DNA of 64,000 nt from Desulfitobacterium metallireducens DSM 15288 (GCF_000231405.2 NZ_CP007032.1:868001-932000), one strand, 5' to 3'; positions 15,925 through 26,002 are shown, counted from the stretch's first letter. Translations and numbers: made by a program. Notes: generated by a model from the sequence alone, not told the origin.

Positions 15925-17190
15925 TTGAACGTCTATGTATTTGGGCTTGGACATATCGGTTTACCAATGGCAACATGGATTGCCATGCAGGATTATGAGG
16001 TTATAGGAATTGATAAAAATCCTGACGTCATTACCGAGATTCAAAACGGTACAGTAAAAATTGAAGAGTATTATCAAGAACAGCATATTTCCCAACTGGC
16101 GCTAAGCTTGATAAAAAAGAAAAGGTTCAGGGTCACTCCAGATTTTTTACGCACGAATGACAAACCTTCTATTTTTGTAATTGCTGTCGGAATCGTCGAA
16201 AAAGAAAATGGGGTTCAAGATACTTCACCACTCATTTCGGTGTTAGAGACGATCACGCCCGTACTTGTTCCCGGCGATTTATTGCTCTTTCGTACAACAC
16301 TTATTCCCGGAACTCTCGACCAACTTATAGTAAACAAGGTACAATCCCTCGATATTAAGATCAATTTAGCGTATTGTCCGGAGACCTTAATGGAGACCCG
16401 AGCCTTTGAGGAACTAAATCAAAACCCAATGATCTTAGCTGCTAACGATAATGAGAGTTTAATCAAAGCCGAGGCCTTTTTAAGATCAATATCGAAAGCT
16501 CCAATTTTTAAAGCTTCTACACTTAAGACAGCTGAAATGGTCAAAGTGATTCAAAATATTCATCGGGATGTTAATATTGCCCTGATTAATGAAATTAGCG
16601 AAGTAGCTCACGCTCTTAATATTAACATTTATGAGCTTATTTCTTTAGCGAACACTCACCCGAGAGTGAAATTATTACAGCCTGGCCCTGGAGTGGGGGG
16701 CTATTGTCTACCCAATGCCTTTGGTTATTTGCAAAATGCGATTGAAAATGAAAGCCAATTGATTCTAATGGATACAGCTCGAAAACTCAATATAGGACGA
16801 CCTAACAAAATTGTAGAAAGGGTTAGAGAATCACTTCAACAAGAAGAGAAAGTTCTTGCTCACTCGACAATTGCTTTAATAGGACTTGCGATGAAAGATT
16901 ATTGTGCAGATTGTCGAAATAGTCCCGCTTTAGAAATTGCTGCCCAGTTAGTCAAAGAGGGAGCTAAGGTCCAAGCGTATGATCCAATGGTTCCCATCAT
17001 GCATTCTTATCAGGTCGCTTCCCTCCAAGAGTGTCTCCTTCATGCGGATTGTTTACTGATTACGGCGCATCAAGAGGGGATTATTTATGTACGGGAACAG
17101 CTCGAATCCCTCATGGCAAAGCCCCTAATCGTCATTGACACCCGTAATATCTTTCCTGATTTCCCCGGAATGAAAATTATCAAACCATAA
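15925..17190 (+). CDS. UDP-glucose/GDP-mannose dehydrogenase family (nucleotide-sugar dehydrogenase)
   Basis: Oxidises a nucleotide-activated sugar to the uronic acid with two NAD+. It has 421 residues: an N-terminal Rossmann domain with GLGHIGLPMA, the central dimerisation helix, and the catalytic cysteine in GPGVGGYCLPNAF (the usual histidine before Cys is tyrosine), then a C-terminal UDP-binding domain (RNSPALEIAAQL). The sugar is not certain; a WecC/ManNAc-like role is possible. The start is TTG behind CAGGAGG. It opens a three-gene glycan cluster with the glycosyltransferase and deacetylase downstream. Confidence 0.88.
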   Translation: MNVYVFGLGHIGLPMATWIAMQDYEVIGIDKNPDVITEIQNGTVKIEEYYQEQHISQLALSLIKKKRFRVTPDFLRTNDKPSIFVIAVGIVEKENGVQDTSPLISVLETITPVLVPGDLLLFRTTLIPGTLDQLIVNKVQSLDIKINLAYCPETLMETRAFEELNQNPMILAANDNESLIKAEAFLRSISKAPIFKASTLKTAEMVKVIQNIHRDVNIALINEISEVAHALNINIYELISLANTHPRVKLLQPGPGVGGYCLPNAFGYLQNAIENESQLILMDTARKLNIGRPNKIVERVRESLQQEEKVLAHSTIALIGLAMKDYCADCRNSPALEIAAQLVKEGAKVQAYDPMVPIMHSYQVASLQECLLHADCLLITAHQEGIIYVREQLESLMAKPLIVIDTRNIFPDFPGMKIIKP

Positions 17191-17217
17191 TCTGAAATAT
17201 GAAGGGGTGAAAAATGA

Positions 17218-19368
17218 ATGGAGGATAGTGAACGATCAAAGAATCAGCAATTTCTTGATTTGAGATATTGGGAAGCAATCAAAGGGACATCCGTTTCCAT
17301 CAAAACAGAGGAAACCCTTATCGTGAATAGTGAATTAGCGGATCGTGAGCATTGTTATCTTTACTATAAAACGAGACCGTATAGCTTTTATCGAATACCC
17401 ACGACGACTCAATTAGATCTATTAAAGGATAAAGAATATGCATTTACATTTTCAGGAGAAATGCAAGGAAAATGTCAAGCGTCTCTAGCCGTTCTTGCCT
17501 ATTCAAAAAACAAAAAAGAAACCGTGTATTTTGTCCCATTAAATGAAATGAAACTCATTACATTTGAACCTTCGATTGAAAAGGTTACTTTCTGTATCAG
17601 GGTAGAAGGCCCTGGAAGGGTTATGATTAACGAGATCAAAATACAGAAAATGCAAAGATCACATCAAGAAAGTTATGTGCAAGGCGCTCCTTCTCGAACG
17701 AGTAGTAGACCCGATATTAAAGTGGCCTGCATTTTAGATAATTTTAGTTATGAGTGTTTTAAATATGAATGTTCGCTAGTTCAACTCAATTTTGGGACGT
17801 GGAAACAACAAATTGATGAAAAAAAGTATGATTTTTTACTAGTTGAATCCGTCTGGGATGGACTGAACCGGACGTGGAGAAACCACTTTAATAAATATGA
17901 GCTTTTCAAGGTCGTAAAGTACTGCCATGAAAAAAGTCTACCTACAGTTTACTGGGGGAAAGATGATCCGGCTGATTATGAACGTTTTATTGAAATTGCT
18001 CAGCTATTTGACTATATCTTTACTACCGATGAAAATTGTATCTCTCGCTATCAACAGGATCTCGGTCATAATCGTGTTTATCTATTGCCTTTTGCAGCTC
18101 AACCCCAATTGCATAACCCTGTTGAAGTTAATCCTCAAGAGAAAAGAAATATTGCCTTTGCCGGGGCTTGGTATGGAGATAAGTTCCCAGAACGGAATAA
18201 AGATATGAAAACGATGCTTAATGCGGCAAAAGACTTAGGATTGGATATCTATGACCGGAATTATTCCTTAAAAGTTCCTTTTTTTAAATTCCCTGATGAA
18301 TATACAAAATATATTGTAGGCTCCCTTGATTATCAAGAAATGGTTAAGGCCTATAAACTATATAAAATTTTTTTAAATGTCAATTCAGTCAAGGATAGTC
18401 CTACCATGTTCTCGAGAAGAGTATTCGAAATTCTTGCTTCTGGTACTGTAGTTGTAAGTTCCTATTCGCAAGCGATTGAGGAAATGTTTCCGGGGATTAT
18501 CCCAATGGGCTTTTCCGAAAACGATACAAAAGAGCAATTGGCAGCTCTCTTAAATAACCCTGAATATGCGCGAAGGCTAAGTCTAAAGGGTTTAAGAGAA
18601 ATTCATCTTAAGCATCTATATAAGCACCGATTTGATACGATCCTTGAGAAAACTGGTTTCAAAACAGAAAGGGAACAAGAAGGAGTTTCCGTGATTGTTT
18701 GTACCCAAAGGCCTTTTTTTGTGGAAAACATCCTTGAAAATTACGCGAAACAAGAGTGGGGAACGAAAGAGCTTATTGTTATTCTTAATAATGATGAAAT
18801 CGATATTAATGAGTGGCAAGAAAAAATAGAGCAGTATCCCAATTTACAGGTATATCAATTATCAGAGCAGACCTCCTTAGGTGAATGTTTAAATTACGCT
18901 GTAAAAAAAACGTCCCATAACTATATCGCCAAGTTTGATGATGACGATTATTACGGGCCGTGTTTTTTAACGGATTTAATGCATGCCTTTAATTATACGC
19001 AGGCCGATATTGTTGGTAAATTAACGCATTACGCCTATTTAGAAAGCATGAAGGCTCTGGTGATACGATTTCCAGGTAAGGAGAATCAATATACCCATTT
19101 TCTCGCGGGTTCTTTTATCGTCAAGAAAGACGTGTTTAAAAAGGTGAGTTTTGATCCTATCTCTCTTGGTGAGATATCTCGTTTTATGAAAAAATGTCGA
19201 GCAAAGGGTTATAAAATTTATGCGGCAGATCGCTATAATTATGTCTATGTCAGAAGATCAAATAACGAGGATCATTCCTGGAAAACGACTGTTAATCAAA
19301 TATTAGCTCAAGACGAATGCTCTATAATTGCTTTCACAGAAGATTATAAGACCCAGGTGACAATTTAG
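17218..19368 (+). CDS. Three-part glycosyltransferase: N-terminal beta domain, CgeB-like GT, GT2-like domain
   Basis: 716 residues. Residues 1-145 look like a beta-sandwich accessory domain. Residues about 165-470 match CgeB-like spore-maturation glycosyltransferases (DxLLVESVWDG, YWGKDDPADYERF, then VFEILASGTVVVSS, the GT-B nucleotide-sugar site). Residues about 480-700 are a GT-A fold like GT2: VSVIVCTQRP start, FDDDDYYGP as the metal-binding DXD. CgeB acts on the outer spore coat in Bacillus subtilis, so a role in spore-surface or exopolysaccharide glycan is inferred. The ATG at 17218 follows AAGGGGTGA; the neighbouring dehydrogenase is 27 bases upstream. Confidence 0.82.
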   Translation: MEDSERSKNQQFLDLRYWEAIKGTSVSIKTEETLIVNSELADREHCYLYYKTRPYSFYRIPTTTQLDLLKDKEYAFTFSGEMQGKCQASLAVLAYSKNKKETVYFVPLNEMKLITFEPSIEKVTFCIRVEGPGRVMINEIKIQKMQRSHQESYVQGAPSRTSSRPDIKVACILDNFSYECFKYECSLVQLNFGTWKQQIDEKKYDFLLVESVWDGLNRTWRNHFNKYELFKVVKYCHEKSLPTVYWGKDDPADYERFIEIAQLFDYIFTTDENCISRYQQDLGHNRVYLLPFAAQPQLHNPVEVNPQEKRNIAFAGAWYGDKFPERNKDMKTMLNAAKDLGLDIYDRNYSLKVPFFKFPDEYTKYIVGSLDYQEMVKAYKLYKIFLNVNSVKDSPTMFSRRVFEILASGTVVVSSYSQAIEEMFPGIIPMGFSENDTKEQLAALLNNPEYARRLSLKGLREIHLKHLYKHRFDTILEKTGFKTEREQEGVSVIVCTQRPFFVENILENYAKQEWGTKELIVILNNDEIDINEWQEKIEQYPNLQVYQLSEQTSLGECLNYAVKKTSHNYIAKFDDDDYYGPCFLTDLMHAFNYTQADIVGKLTHYAYLESMKALVIRFPGKENQYTHFLAGSFIVKKDVFKKVSFDPISLGEISRFMKKCRAKGYKIYAADRYNYVYVRRSNNEDHSWKTTVNQILAQDECSIIAFTEDYKTQVTI

Positions 19369-19409
19369 AAGGATAATGTGACCTCTATACTAGAAAGAGG
19401 GGGAAGTCG

Positions 19410-21275
19410 ATGAGAAGAGCCATCCTTCGTTTAGAAGATGTTGGCCCAGGCGGGCCCTTTGGTACAGCGGAAAGTCTCCTTAAACTTCAGGCAATAGCAG
19501 ACTATTTACATTCTGAGAATGTCCCTTTCCATGTATCCGTCATCCCTCGCTATATCAATCCTTCGATCGGCTATGACAAATCGATCGGGGATGACTCTGA
19601 TCCTTTTATTCTTTCCTTTAACAGGATGATAAAATATCTACAACGGCAGGGTGGGTCCATCGGCATGCATGGCTATACTCATCAATATGATGAGTCCATA
19701 AGTGCAGTAGGGCATGAGTTTTATCATCCGAGACTTCCTGCAAATTGTCCCCCTGACGATCCGAAAGAAGCGTGTTTAAACAAGGAAGACTTTGAGAATT
19801 CTTACGCTTCCTCACGAATGAGAAAAGGTCTTGATTTATTTGCCAAGGCCGGAATTATGGTTGACTGGATGTCTACCCCTCATTATTATGCTTCACCTAG
19901 CCAGAGAAGCATAATCGAAAGTTGGAGTGGGATTTTGTTTGAGGATCATCCTCAGAAAGCGTCAAAGACGGTATTTTTGCAGGACAATGATTACCCCTTT
20001 TATCGCGGTGTAGTGTATGTTCCTACCCCTCTTAGTTATTTACAAGGCCCTGATTTTGATTCGGATATTAAGCGAATTTGTAACGAAGCGGAGGGTTATT
20101 CTCCAGATCAGTTGGCCGCTTTTTATTACCATCCTTTCCGGGAGCTTCCTTTTATCCAAATCTCTCAATCTAATGGAGTAACCTCCATTGATTATGATGA
20201 TAACTCCTACCTAAAGAAACTCATTCGAGGGTTTAAAGCACAAGGATTTACATTTATGTCGTTATTAGATCAACTCTCTTTTGTTCCCTCGCTAAGGAAA
20301 ACTGATTTTTTCTCAGGAAGTGAAAATATTGTTTTGACCGGGGATATCAACAATGACGGAAAGGCAGAATTGATCATTAGAGAAGAGAGTACGGGAAACT
20401 GGTATGGAACAACCTTTGATATTCAATCTGTTTTGAATCGGCATTGTGCAGGGAGTTCGACCCAACTTCTTCTCGCGAATTGGGGGAAAGAAAAACATTT
20501 AGTTCCTCTTGTTGGAGATTTCAATGGGGATGGTTTCGATGATGTGGTCCTTTGGAATCCTGTAAACGGAAATTGGCAGGTCGCTTTAAGTCATGGAACA
20601 CAATTCTACCCTGATCGCGGGAACGGGGATAACCTTTGGTTAAAGCATTGGGGAATAGGGAAGCAGTGGAAGCCACTCGTTGGAGATTTCGATGGGGATG
20701 GTCAAGATGACGTCATCCTCTGGGATTGCCAAAAGGGGGAGTGGCACGTTGCTTTAAGTAACGGACAAGGTTTTATTCCTTCTCAACAGTCTTGGATCAA
20801 CTTATGGGGAGTGGGTCGTTCTTGGACTGCTTCTGTAGGTGATTTTAACGGAGATGGGAAAGATGATCTTATCATTTGGAGTCGTCAATACGGAGAATGG
20901 CGAATTGCGTTGAGTGATGGACGAAAGTTTACGCGCAGCAATCTTCCTAGCTTACAGTCTTGGACACAGAGGACGGATTGGTACCCTGGATCTCAGTGGG
21001 AACTATTAGTCGGAGACGTTGATGGCGATGGTTTGGATGATCTTCTTATCGTAAATGGTGCCCGTGGAGAATGGCGAGTCGCGAGAAGTACAGGATATGA
21101 TTTTATCCCGCTAGATCGAACGTTTAGTCCGTGGTCAGCAGGGGATGATATGCAACCTTTGGTTGGTGATTTTAATGGAAATGGTAAAGTCAGTCTTTGT
21201 GCCAGACATTTTCAGTTAAGAAATGGCACCATAGATCTTGCGATCTCAGTTCTAGGGAAAAGAGAAGAGAGTTAG
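19410..21275 (+). CDS. DUF2334-type polysaccharide deacetylase fused to FG-GAP/VCBS repeats
   Basis: The first 290 residues form a DUF2334-like deacetylase: RLEDVGPGGPF with the metal aspartate near the start, GMHGYTHQYDE with the metal histidines, and YYHPFREL. Residues about 305-610 contain five or six repeats of about 50 residues, each with a D-x-(N/D)-x-D-G calcium loop (GDFNGDGFDD, GDFDGDGQDD, GDFNGDGKDD, GDVDGDGLDD) followed by LWxxxxGxWxVALS. These are FG-GAP beta-propeller blades. No signal peptide is seen, which is odd for a surface protein. The blades may bind the glycan made by the neighbouring enzymes (inference). Confidence 0.85.
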   Translation: MRRAILRLEDVGPGGPFGTAESLLKLQAIADYLHSENVPFHVSVIPRYINPSIGYDKSIGDDSDPFILSFNRMIKYLQRQGGSIGMHGYTHQYDESISAVGHEFYHPRLPANCPPDDPKEACLNKEDFENSYASSRMRKGLDLFAKAGIMVDWMSTPHYYASPSQRSIIESWSGILFEDHPQKASKTVFLQDNDYPFYRGVVYVPTPLSYLQGPDFDSDIKRICNEAEGYSPDQLAAFYYHPFRELPFIQISQSNGVTSIDYDDNSYLKKLIRGFKAQGFTFMSLLDQLSFVPSLRKTDFFSGSENIVLTGDINNDGKAELIIREESTGNWYGTTFDIQSVLNRHCAGSSTQLLLANWGKEKHLVPLVGDFNGDGFDDVVLWNPVNGNWQVALSHGTQFYPDRGNGDNLWLKHWGIGKQWKPLVGDFDGDGQDDVILWDCQKGEWHVALSNGQGFIPSQQSWINLWGVGRSWTASVGDFNGDGKDDLIIWSRQYGEWRIALSDGRKFTRSNLPSLQSWTQRTDWYPGSQWELLVGDVDGDGLDDLLIVNGARGEWRVARSTGYDFIPLDRTFSPWSAGDDMQPLVGDFNGNGKVSLCARHFQLRNGTIDLAISVLGKREES

Positions 21276-21285
21276 AAAAGAATAT

Positions 21286-21747
21286 TTACGTTCCCCAGAA
21301 ATCAAGTATATCCCGGAGTTTAGATAAAACATCTTCACTCTTAGGAGAATACAGTCTTTTCGATAGTGATTCTAGTTGTTCAGAACGAGTTACGATTGCT
21401 TCTAAAACCATCTTCTGTACGAGTTCCTTCCCCTTTATACTTAAAGTTAATAGGGTTATCCTCCCGTCCCTTGGTTCCGAAATTTGTTCTAATAAATTTT
21501 CTTTGAGTAGGGATTTAACTAAGATTGAAACCGTATTTTTAGCTAACCCACTTTGCTTAGAAAGTTCTGAATAGTTACATTTTTCTTTAAGCGAAAGAGT
21601 ATAAAGTAAGTATAATTGAGCTCCAGATAAATTGAATTTTTTTGCTAAATTATCTCTGAAGATTTCAATATGTCTAGTGATTTGCCTCATTAGATTATAA
21701 AACTCAGATATGTCTTGAAAGTTAACAAAATTATCATGTTGATTCAT
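21286..21747 (-). CDS. MarR-family transcriptional regulator
   Basis: A 153-residue winged-helix protein with the MarR layout: helix 1-2 dimer region (FYNLMRQITRHIEIFRDNLAKKF), DNA-binding CNYSELSKQSGLAKNTVSILVKSL, and the wing EPRDGRITLLTLSIKGKEL. It is divergent from the HD-GYP fragment at 21976, and the space between carries a perfect 16-bp palindrome at 21844-21859, a likely autoregulatory operator. The inducer is unknown. It converges on the deacetylase gene, ending 11 bases after it. Confidence 0.9.
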   Translation of the reverse strand: MNQHDNFVNFQDISEFYNLMRQITRHIEIFRDNLAKKFNLSGAQLYLLYTLSLKEKCNYSELSKQSGLAKNTVSILVKSLLKENLLEQISEPRDGRITLLTLSIKGKELVQKMVLEAIVTRSEQLESLSKRLYSPKSEDVLSKLRDILDFWGT

Positions 21748-21843
21748 TTTAAAATCACTTCTTGTCGGTTATTGAGTAAATTTGGATGAATGTATATATT
21801 TTTGGGGAAAAAAACATATTTTAAAGTGATATACTAAAAGTAA

Positions 21844-21859
21844 AGTTCTATATAGAACT
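21844..21859. promoter_or_regulatory. Palindromic operator, probable MarR site
   Basis: AGTTCTATATAGAACT is a perfect 16-bp palindrome in the divergent region, 97 bases upstream of the MarR-like start; a partial copy (ACAGAACTT) follows 10 bases later. MarR dimers bind sites of this size and symmetry. Confidence 0.6.
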
Positions 21860-21975
21860 AATTCGTTACAGAACTTAATTTTAAACGATAATTATTCTTG
21901 TTTCTATTATACAACTATACTACAAATATACGATTATACTACGCAATAAGAAAATAATGGAAAGGGCAATATTAT

Positions 21976-22416
21976 ATGTGTGAGGAAAGGCTCTATGAGA
22001 GTTCAAGTATGCGGGAGAAAACAATCTTGGCGATTGATAATATCCTTTATGAAAAAGTTCTCAATAAGTCAGGAAAACTGACAGAAGAGGAATGGAGTGA
22101 GATTAAACGTCATCCGCAGATTGGTTATCGGATTATCAGTAAGTTCAATAACATGGAAGGTATAGCCGCGAATGTCTTAGCTCATCACGAATGTTGGGAT
22201 GGTCAAGGCTATCCTAAGGGTTTAAAAGGTGAGGAAATTTCACTATATGCCCGGATTAGTGCAATTGCGGATACCTATGATGCGATGACGCACGACCGAA
22301 GCTATCGAAGGGCTTTACCTAAAAAGGAGGCAATAGGAGAATTGAAAAGAAATGCGGGAAGTCAGTTTGACCCAGAGTTGGTCAAGCTTTTTCTTGAAAA
22401 GGTTGTATTGCTTTAG
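21976..22416 (+). CDS. HD-GYP domain fragment lacking the HD metal site
   Basis: The 146 residues correspond to the C-terminal two thirds of an HD-GYP c-di-GMP phosphodiesterase: LNKSGKLTEEEW, HPQIGY, HHECWDGQGYP (the GYP motif), RISAIADTYDAMTHDRSYR and the final GSQFDPELV. The normal N-terminal part with the catalytic HD (LHDIGK) is absent, replaced by a short unrelated start. Without the HD pair it should not hydrolyse c-di-GMP; it is either a binding-only remnant or a pseudogene. It precedes a chemoreceptor by 25 bases. Confidence 0.75.
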   Translation: MCEERLYESSSMREKTILAIDNILYEKVLNKSGKLTEEEWSEIKRHPQIGYRIISKFNNMEGIAANVLAHHECWDGQGYPKGLKGEEISLYARISAIADTYDAMTHDRSYRRALPKKEAIGELKRNAGSQFDPELVKLFLEKVVLL

Positions 22417-22441
22417 AAAATAAGAAAGAAGTGAACTCTTA

Positions 22442-24157
22442 ATGAATGGGTTTAGAAACTGGAAGATTAGGACAAAGATTTTATCCCTTGTTATACTCAT
22501 GGGTTTATTTACAGGAGTAGTTGGATTTGTGGGTTATTATTATATTTCCAAAGCAAACACTGAAATGGCTGATATGTATTCAAATTCATTAATGTCAATA
22601 AAGTACATAAATGATGCAAGGGCACAGGATGGAGCGGGTGAGTCAGCATTCTTTCATTATCTTTTGGCACAAGATAAGAACACTCAACAGCAACAACAAA
22701 ACGAGATAAAAACGAGGTCAGACAATTTTGACAAGAGTTATAATTCCTATTTGAAATTAGCGACGGACCCTTCTGAAAAAGAAATATTGCCTAAGTTAGA
22801 AAAAGAATTAGAAACATATAAAACGGAACGACAAAAAGCTATGGATATGGCAAATCAAGGTGAAACTAAAGGGGCTTATGATTATTTCACGAACAATGCT
22901 CAAACTCATCTTGACGCCATAAATACTACGTTGCAAGAGCTTGCAGATTTCAATGCAACTCATGCGGACGAGGTCAATACCCAAAATGATGCAGAAAATG
23001 CAGTGGCGAATAAAATAATTATGACCTTATCTACTGTTGCCGTACTACTAGGTCTTGTCCTTGGTTATTTGATGGCGACTATGATTGCGAGTTCGATTAA
23101 GCAAGTGTTATTAGAAGTTGAACGAATCGCAAACGGAGATTTAACGGTTGAGGATATTATCGTTAAAAGTAAGGATGAGGTAGGTCAGTTAGCAACGCAT
23201 TTCAATGTAATGAAGGGACATCTCGATGCACTTGTTAAACACGTTGCTCAATCATCCGAACAAGTCGCCTCTTCATCTGAAGAGCTAACTGCTATGGTTG
23301 ACCAAAGCACTCAAGCGGCAAATCAAATAGCGAAAGCTATTGAAGGGGTGGCAAAGGGAACTGAAAAAGAAGCAGGAGCTATCGATGAAACTTCGTCTGC
23401 TATACAACAAATATCTGCGGGAACCCAGGAAACAGCCGCCAGTAGTAGTGAGATTGCTGAATCTATGACAAATACGTTAGCGACAACTCAAGATGGACAA
23501 AAAGCTTTAGATAGAGTTGTCGAACAAATGAATAGTATTAGCGGAGGAACGGAAAACGTTCAACACCGAATAACGGAGCTTTCATCCAGTTCTGAAAAGA
23601 TTAGTAATATTGTTCAATTCATAACGGAAATTGCAGACCAGACCAATCTATTAGCACTCAATGCAGCCATTGAAGCTGCTAGAGCGGGTGAGCATGGTAG
23701 AGGGTTTGCGGTTGTAGCTGAGGAAGTTCGAAAATTGGCAGAACAATCCCGTGAAGCTACGACGCAAATTTCGGCTCTCATCAATCAAAATAATAGTAAT
23801 ATTGATTTAGCAGTGACGGCGATGGAAACAGAGGTCAAAAACGTAGCAGATGGGATTGAAGTTGTTAATGTAGCTGGACGGTCATTCCGTGAAATTGCTC
23901 AAATGATAGAAAATGTTTCAGCACAAGTTGAAGAAATATCGTCTACGATTCAGCAAATAGCCAGTGGCAGTCAACAGATATTAACTTCCGCTGAAAAGAT
24001 TGATAAGTTGAGTAAGGAAACATCTTCCCACGCCCAAGTCGTATCGGCTGGAGTACAGGAACAAGCGGCATCAATGGAGCAAATTGATTCGGCATCTCAA
24101 AGTTTAGCCACTTTGGCTCAAGAGCTTCAAAATACCATTAGCAAATTTACCGTTTAG
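22442..24157 (+). CDS. Methyl-accepting chemotaxis protein with four-helix-bundle sensor
   Basis: 571 residues: TM1 at about 14-36, an extracellular helical sensor of about 155 residues (4HB_MCP type), TM2 near 195-217, HAMP, then a long signalling coiled coil with the conserved tip [43 protein letters not shown]. It should modulate CheA at the cell pole. The ligand is unknown. It lies 25 bases after the HD-GYP remnant. Confidence 0.93.
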   Translation: MNGFRNWKIRTKILSLVILMGLFTGVVGFVGYYYISKANTEMADMYSNSLMSIKYINDARAQDGAGESAFFHYLLAQDKNTQQQQQNEIKTRSDNFDKSYNSYLKLATDPSEKEILPKLEKELETYKTERQKAMDMANQGETKGAYDYFTNNAQTHLDAINTTLQELADFNATHADEVNTQNDAENAVANKIIMTLSTVAVLLGLVLGYLMATMIASSIKQVLLEVERIANGDLTVEDIIVKSKDEVGQLATHFNVMKGHLDALVKHVAQSSEQVASSSEELTAMVDQSTQAANQIAKAIEGVAKGTEKEAGAIDETSSAIQQISAGTQETAASSSEIAESMTNTLATTQDGQKALDRVVEQMNSISGGTENVQHRITELSSSSEKISNIVQFITEIADQTNLLALNAAIEAARAGEHGRGFAVVAEEVRKLAEQSREATTQISALINQNNSNIDLAVTAMETEVKNVADGIEVVNVAGRSFREIAQMIENVSAQVEEISSTIQQIASGSQQILTSAEKIDKLSKETSSHAQVVSAGVQEQAASMEQIDSASQSLATLAQELQNTISKFTV

Positions 24158-24195
24158 TAATTTTTAAAAATTCAGGGCGACTCTATAGGGAGACT

Positions 24196-24942
24196 CTAAT
24201 TGAATGAAGATGTGAAATCAGATAATAAATTCAGTAAAAAGTTAGGGAAATAGGTCGCAATATCACCATGACTCTTCATTGCATTGTCAATTTTTATATG
24301 ATATTTTACGTTATGCTTATCCATTTCATCTAATAAGGGTTTTACATGGATTTGATATTGCCAATCGTTTTCACTCGATAATAGATAGATTTCGGTATCG
24401 ACGATTTTATCAAGTTGTTTAAAAATAATTTCATTTAGATGGATGGAATTTTCTTTGGGGTTATCTTCTCCGAGAATAAAACGCGCTGTTTCCACCGTGG
24501 TTTTATTAATATAATCGGCGAGGAGCACTTGTGGGGCACCGGCTATGATATATCCAAAGTTATACTTTAAACCAAAATATAAAGCGGCACTTCCTCCTTT
24601 CGAGGAACCTACCGCAACGATATTTTGCCAATCCACATTTAACCTTCGGACAATAGAGGTAATAAGGGATAATACTGAAGTCTCAACTTCAAAGCTCATA
24701 TTTTGTCCGAGATAATAACAGCCTCTTGGACCATAACTATCTAAAATAAAAAGCTTATGACAATCTATCGGGCTTAGTACTCTCATATAATTATAAGAAT
24801 GCTGAATTTTATCCTCAGGGGAATTAAACCCTGAAAATATGATCACTAATAAATGGGTATTCGTTACTCCTTTTTGCAACACATAATTTATAGGTGAATT
24901 TGTCTTATAGATTTTTCCTGAAAATGGAAATTTATCGGCCAT
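24196..24942 (-). CDS. Alpha/beta-hydrolase-like protein, Asp2-type
   Basis: A 248-residue protein with the nucleophile-elbow-like sequence VAVGSSKGGSAALYFGLKY (serine in G-S-S-K-G-G), upstream strand LLVIIFSGFN, an acidic candidate in LLSSENDWQY and a histidine in MKSHGDIATYF, so a Ser-Asp-His triad is plausible. The type resembles hydrolases related to accessory Sec Asp2 and surface-polysaccharide acetyl-group enzymes. A longer frame begins with TTG at 24990 but has no ribosome site; the ATG at 24942 has GGAG 8 bases upstream and was preferred. The substrate is unknown. Confidence 0.7.
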   Translation of the reverse strand: MADKFPFSGKIYKTNSPINYVLQKGVTNTHLLVIIFSGFNSPEDKIQHSYNYMRVLSPIDCHKLFILDSYGPRGCYYLGQNMSFEVETSVLSLITSIVRRLNVDWQNIVAVGSSKGGSAALYFGLKYNFGYIIAGAPQVLLADYINKTTVETARFILGEDNPKENSIHLNEIIFKQLDKIVDTEIYLLSSENDWQYQIHVKPLLDEMDKHNVKYHIKIDNAMKSHGDIATYFPNFLLNLLSDFTSSFN

Positions 24943-25122
24943 TGTAAACACTCCACTTATATAAAGATAAGATAATATATTCTTATCCAAACAAGCGGGT
25001 TACCCTCTATACACGACGAGTTTTGCCCGCTGAACAAGGGTTTATAAAGTTACAGGCTTTGGCTGATCCTCGAACTTACCGAACGATATTTTTAAATAGT
25101 TAATAAATGTTCGATGTTTTCG

Positions 25123-25151
25123 TTGACCTTTAACTTGTTCTAGGATAGAAT
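25123..25151 (+). promoter_or_regulatory. Sigma-A promoter of the pur operon
   Basis: TTGACC (25123-25128) and TAGAAT (25146-25151) are 17 bases apart, 37 bases upstream of the purine aptamer. Confidence 0.8.
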
Positions 25152-25187
25152 GAACTCAGGAAAGTTGTCACACCATAATTTCATAAC

Positions 25188-25258
25188 CGTTCATATAATC
25201 GCGGAGATAGGGTCTGCAAGTTTCTACCGGGCTACCGTAAATGGCCTGACTATGAGCG
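25188..25258 (+). ncRNA. Purine riboswitch aptamer (guanine type)
   Basis: An 8-bp P1 (CGTTCATA with TATGAGCG) encloses the conserved three-way junction and loops: TATAATCGCGGAGATAGG, GCAAGTTTCTACCGGGC, ACCGTAAATGGCCTGACTATG. The specificity base in GACTATG is C, which pairs with guanine/hypoxanthine. Binding should favour the downstream terminator and shut off purEBCFMNHD. Confidence 0.95.
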
Positions 25259-25384
25259 AAAGTGCGCCTAGGGCAGGAAGATTTTTGACCTAGCGGCGCA
25301 GAATCCTAATAAGCATTATAACCATAGTTTCAGTGCTTAGCTTGAAGCTGCGTTTATTTGTTATAGGGTTACACCGAAGGGATA

Positions 25385-25472
25385 AAAGCCCAGGCGGATA
25401 GTTTCACTCACTCTTTTTTGAAAAAGTCATTTTTTCAAAAGCACTGTGGAATTATATGTCTGGGCTTTCTTA
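25385..25472 (+). terminator. Riboswitch expression platform / terminator before purE
   Basis: AAAGCCCAG (25385-25393) pairs with CTGGGCTTT (25460-25468), enclosing a second hairpin CTTTTTTGAAAAA/TTTTTTCAAAAG. It sits between the aptamer and purE, 39 bases before the start codon. Confidence 0.75.
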
Positions 25473-25510
25473 TTTATCTAAATTATCTTAAACATTGAAG
25501 GAGTGATGTT

Positions 25511-26002
25511 ATGAACTCGGTTGGTGTTGTAATGGGTAGCGATTCAGATTTCAATGTTCTTGAGGCAACCATTAAAGTACTTAAGGAATTTAATGTTTCT
25601 TTTGAAGTTAAAGTTTCCTCAGCTCACCGAACATTAGAGAGAACTTTAAACTGGGTTAATGCATTTGAAGCACAAGGAGGACAAGTGCTGATCGCGGGAG
25701 CAGGCATGGCAGCTCATTTACCTGGAGTTGTAGCAGCAGCTACGACACTTCCGGTCATCGGACTTCCTATTAAAAGTGGGGCTCTCGATGGTGTTGATGC
25801 TCTCTACGCCATTGTGCAAATGCCACCCGGAATACCTGTAGCAACCGTTGGCATTAACGCAGGTAAAAATGCAGGATTGCTGGCCATTCAAATTTTAGCT
25901 CAAACCGATTCTCACTTGAAAGAAGAACTCAAAGCGTATCGCCAAAAAATGGCCGCAGAAATTGAAACTAAAGATCAAGCCATCCAAGAAAAAATAAAAT
26001 AA
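25511..26002 (+). CDS. purE: N5-carboxyaminoimidazole ribonucleotide mutase
   Basis: Class I PurE, 163 residues, converts N5-CAIR to CAIR in purine synthesis. MGSDSD, SAHRTLERT, AGAGMAAHLPGVVAA and the C-terminal NAGKNAGLLA are family hallmarks. AAGGAGTGATGTT precedes the ATG. The partner purK normally beside it is absent here. First gene after the riboswitch. Confidence 0.97.
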   Translation: MNSVGVVMGSDSDFNVLEATIKVLKEFNVSFEVKVSSAHRTLERTLNWVNAFEAQGGQVLIAGAGMAAHLPGVVAAATTLPVIGLPIKSGALDGVDALYAIVQMPPGIPVATVGINAGKNAGLLAIQILAQTDSHLKEELKAYRQKMAAEIETKDQAIQEKIK

